7,555 nucleotides of DNA from Burkholderiales bacterium UBA6064 (GTDB taxonomy: Bacteria; Pseudomonadota; Gammaproteobacteria; Burkholderiales; Burkholderiaceae_B). The notes beneath the pieces were generated by a model. The model was not told where the DNA came from, made no database searches, and was given only the letters and a program-made list of their open reading frames with translations. Shown piece after piece: positions 6,665 through 7,555 of the stretch; the first letter of the stretch is position 1; each line of letters starts with the position of its first letter. Position numbers and translations under genes: made by a program. The DNA lies in the NCBI GenBank assembly GCA_002428895.1, contig DIYC01000086.1:12465-20019 (forward strand), in the 5' to 3' direction.

Positions 6665-7555
6665 CTATTCGTTGTTTTCAAAGGGTGAAACAACATCGCT
6701 ACGGTAGATACTTTTCTATTTCGAGACGACGCTGAAATTGACGTGCTATCGCGCCTAGAATTCATTTGTGCGACAACACCCGATGAATACGACTGAGACT
6801 GACTCAACCCATCAGACTCTTGATACGGTGACGAAAAAATCTCATCTTTTTTATTTGAAGTAAATAACTTGACACGCAACCTCTCGTACTCTGCATCCAG
6901 ATTAATCGTGGTATTGCGCAATGGTTTTTCACGCCTTAAAGAGTCAATTCGATGATTGGCTTTTTCTTCATGACGTGGAACCGCCAATTTTTTTTCTGGG
7001 ACTTCAGACTTAGAAGACTTAGACTCAAACCCTTGCAATTCAGACCTAGGAATTTTTTGGCCAATCAACGTTTCAATTTCTTTTAAAACGCGTTCATTTT
7101 CTTTCGTAAAAAAAGAAATCGCAGTCCCTTTTGCACCAGCCCTACCGGTTCGACCAATTCGATGAACATAATCTTCTGCCGTAGTAGGCAAATCATAATT
7201 AATGACGTAGGGTAAGTGTGGAATATCTAAGCCACGAGCCGCAACATCAGTAGCAACAAGCACCGTCGCCTCGCCCATTTTAAAAGATTCAAGGGCTTTG
7301 GTTCGTTCTAACTGGGTTTTATCGCCATGAATAGCAACCGCTGAAATACCTTTGTTTTTAAATTGACGCGCAATTTTTGCGCAACCCAGTTTGGTATTTG
7401 AAAACACAATCACCTGAGTCAAGGCTTGCTGCAAAATAAAGTGGCAAGTTGCCTCTAATTTATCGCTCTGCGCTGACAAACAATACAAAATTTGATGGAT
7501 ATTCGCCGATGTTGAATTGCTGCGTGCCACCTCGATTAATGTAGGATGAGACATA
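6661..7555 (-). CDS. RhlE-type DEAD-box ATP-dependent RNA helicase, N-terminus off the window
   Basis: DEAD-box helicases unwind or remodel RNA in ribosome assembly and mRNA decay. Only the second RecA-like domain and the tail are inside the window. Counting from the Met at 7554, the segments are: motif IV-like VIVFSNTK (48-55), [11 protein letters not shown] (74-84), motif [14 protein letters not shown] (98-110), motif [14 protein letters not shown] (129-140), and a GTAISFF..IGQKIPR stretch (143-170) typical of the RhlE subgroup. The first domain, with Walker A and DEAD, must lie beyond the right edge. The Met at 7554 sits inside the conserved inter-domain region and is not the true start. 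The tail from about residue 178 to 297 is low-complexity, basic and Ser-rich, fitting the variable RNA-binding extensions of this family. It is convergent with gluQ and shares its stop bases. Helicase assignment is firm; RhlE subgroup is likely, so I give no symbol. Confidence 0.93.
   Translation of the reverse strand, partial: MSHPTLIEVARSNSTSANIHQILYCLSAQSDKLEATCHFILQQALTQVIVFSNTKLGCAKIARQFKNKGISAVAIHGDKTQLERTKALESFKMGEATVLVATDVAARGLDIPHLPYVINYDLPTTAEDYVHRIGRTGRAGAKGTAISFFTKENERVLKEIETLIGQKIPRSELQGFESKSSKSEVPEKKLAVPRHEEKANHRIDSLRREKPLRNTTINLDAEYERLRVKLFTSNKKDEIFSSPYQESDGLSQSQSYSSGVVAQMNSRRDSTSISASSRNRKVSTVAMLFHPLKTTNS
6671..6694. other. Stem-loop just past the gluQ stop, inside the helicase 3' end
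   Basis: GTTGTTTTCA and TGAAACAAC pair as nine base pairs with one bulged T around an AAGGG loop. It lies seven bases after the gluQ stop on the plus strand. On the minus strand it falls within the last ten sense codons of the helicase. Neither side is followed by a T-run, so it is not a canonical terminator. It could still act as a 3'-end stabiliser or pause site for both converging transcripts. The pairing is seen; the role is inferred. Confidence 0.4.

Noticed and set aside
7552..7554. ATG near the right edge as the start of the helicase
   Set aside because: It falls between the two RecA domains; a DEAD-box protein needs the first domain upstream, so the frame continues beyond the window.

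Overview
The window reads as bacterial chromosome, probably from an AT-leaning gammaproteobacterium. The replicase is an E. coli-type DnaE with a degenerate PHP site. The glutamyl-queuosine tRNA synthetase and the RhlE-type helicase also look proteobacterial. TGA serves as a normal stop. I cannot name the genus. I found no tRNA or rRNA genes, CRISPR arrays, insertion sequences or prophage genes.

Layout, left to right. Positions 1-1203 (minus) hold a GspE/PulE-family traffic ATPase whose C-terminal part lies off the left edge. Immediately upstream of it on the same strand, 33 bases away, is an unrecognised 271-residue exported protein (1237-2052) rich in Ser/Gly linkers. The two look like one transcription unit of a type IV pilus or type II secretion-like machine. 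A 110-base gap with two hairpins separates this pair from dnaE (2163-5699, minus), the replicative DNA polymerase III alpha subunit. An 86-base intergenic region carries a plausible extended -10 promoter for the divergent gluQ (5786-6664, plus), which glutamylates queuosine on tRNA-Asp. gluQ meets, tail to tail with a 4-base shared TTAA, the 3' part of a RhlE-type DEAD-box RNA helicase gene (6661 to the right edge, minus).

The genes are mostly housekeeping (replication, tRNA modification, RNA remodelling), with a surface-machine module on the left. I do not see a clearly new multi-gene system. The observations most worth following are: (1) the orphan exported protein paired with a traffic ATPase; (2) that ATPase's loss of the second histidine of the His box; (3) a hairpin that would bury the ribosome binding site of the orphan gene; (4) an in-frame dnaX-like slippery heptamer early in that same gene; (5) the gluQ/rhlE stop-codon overlap with a hairpin just beyond it.
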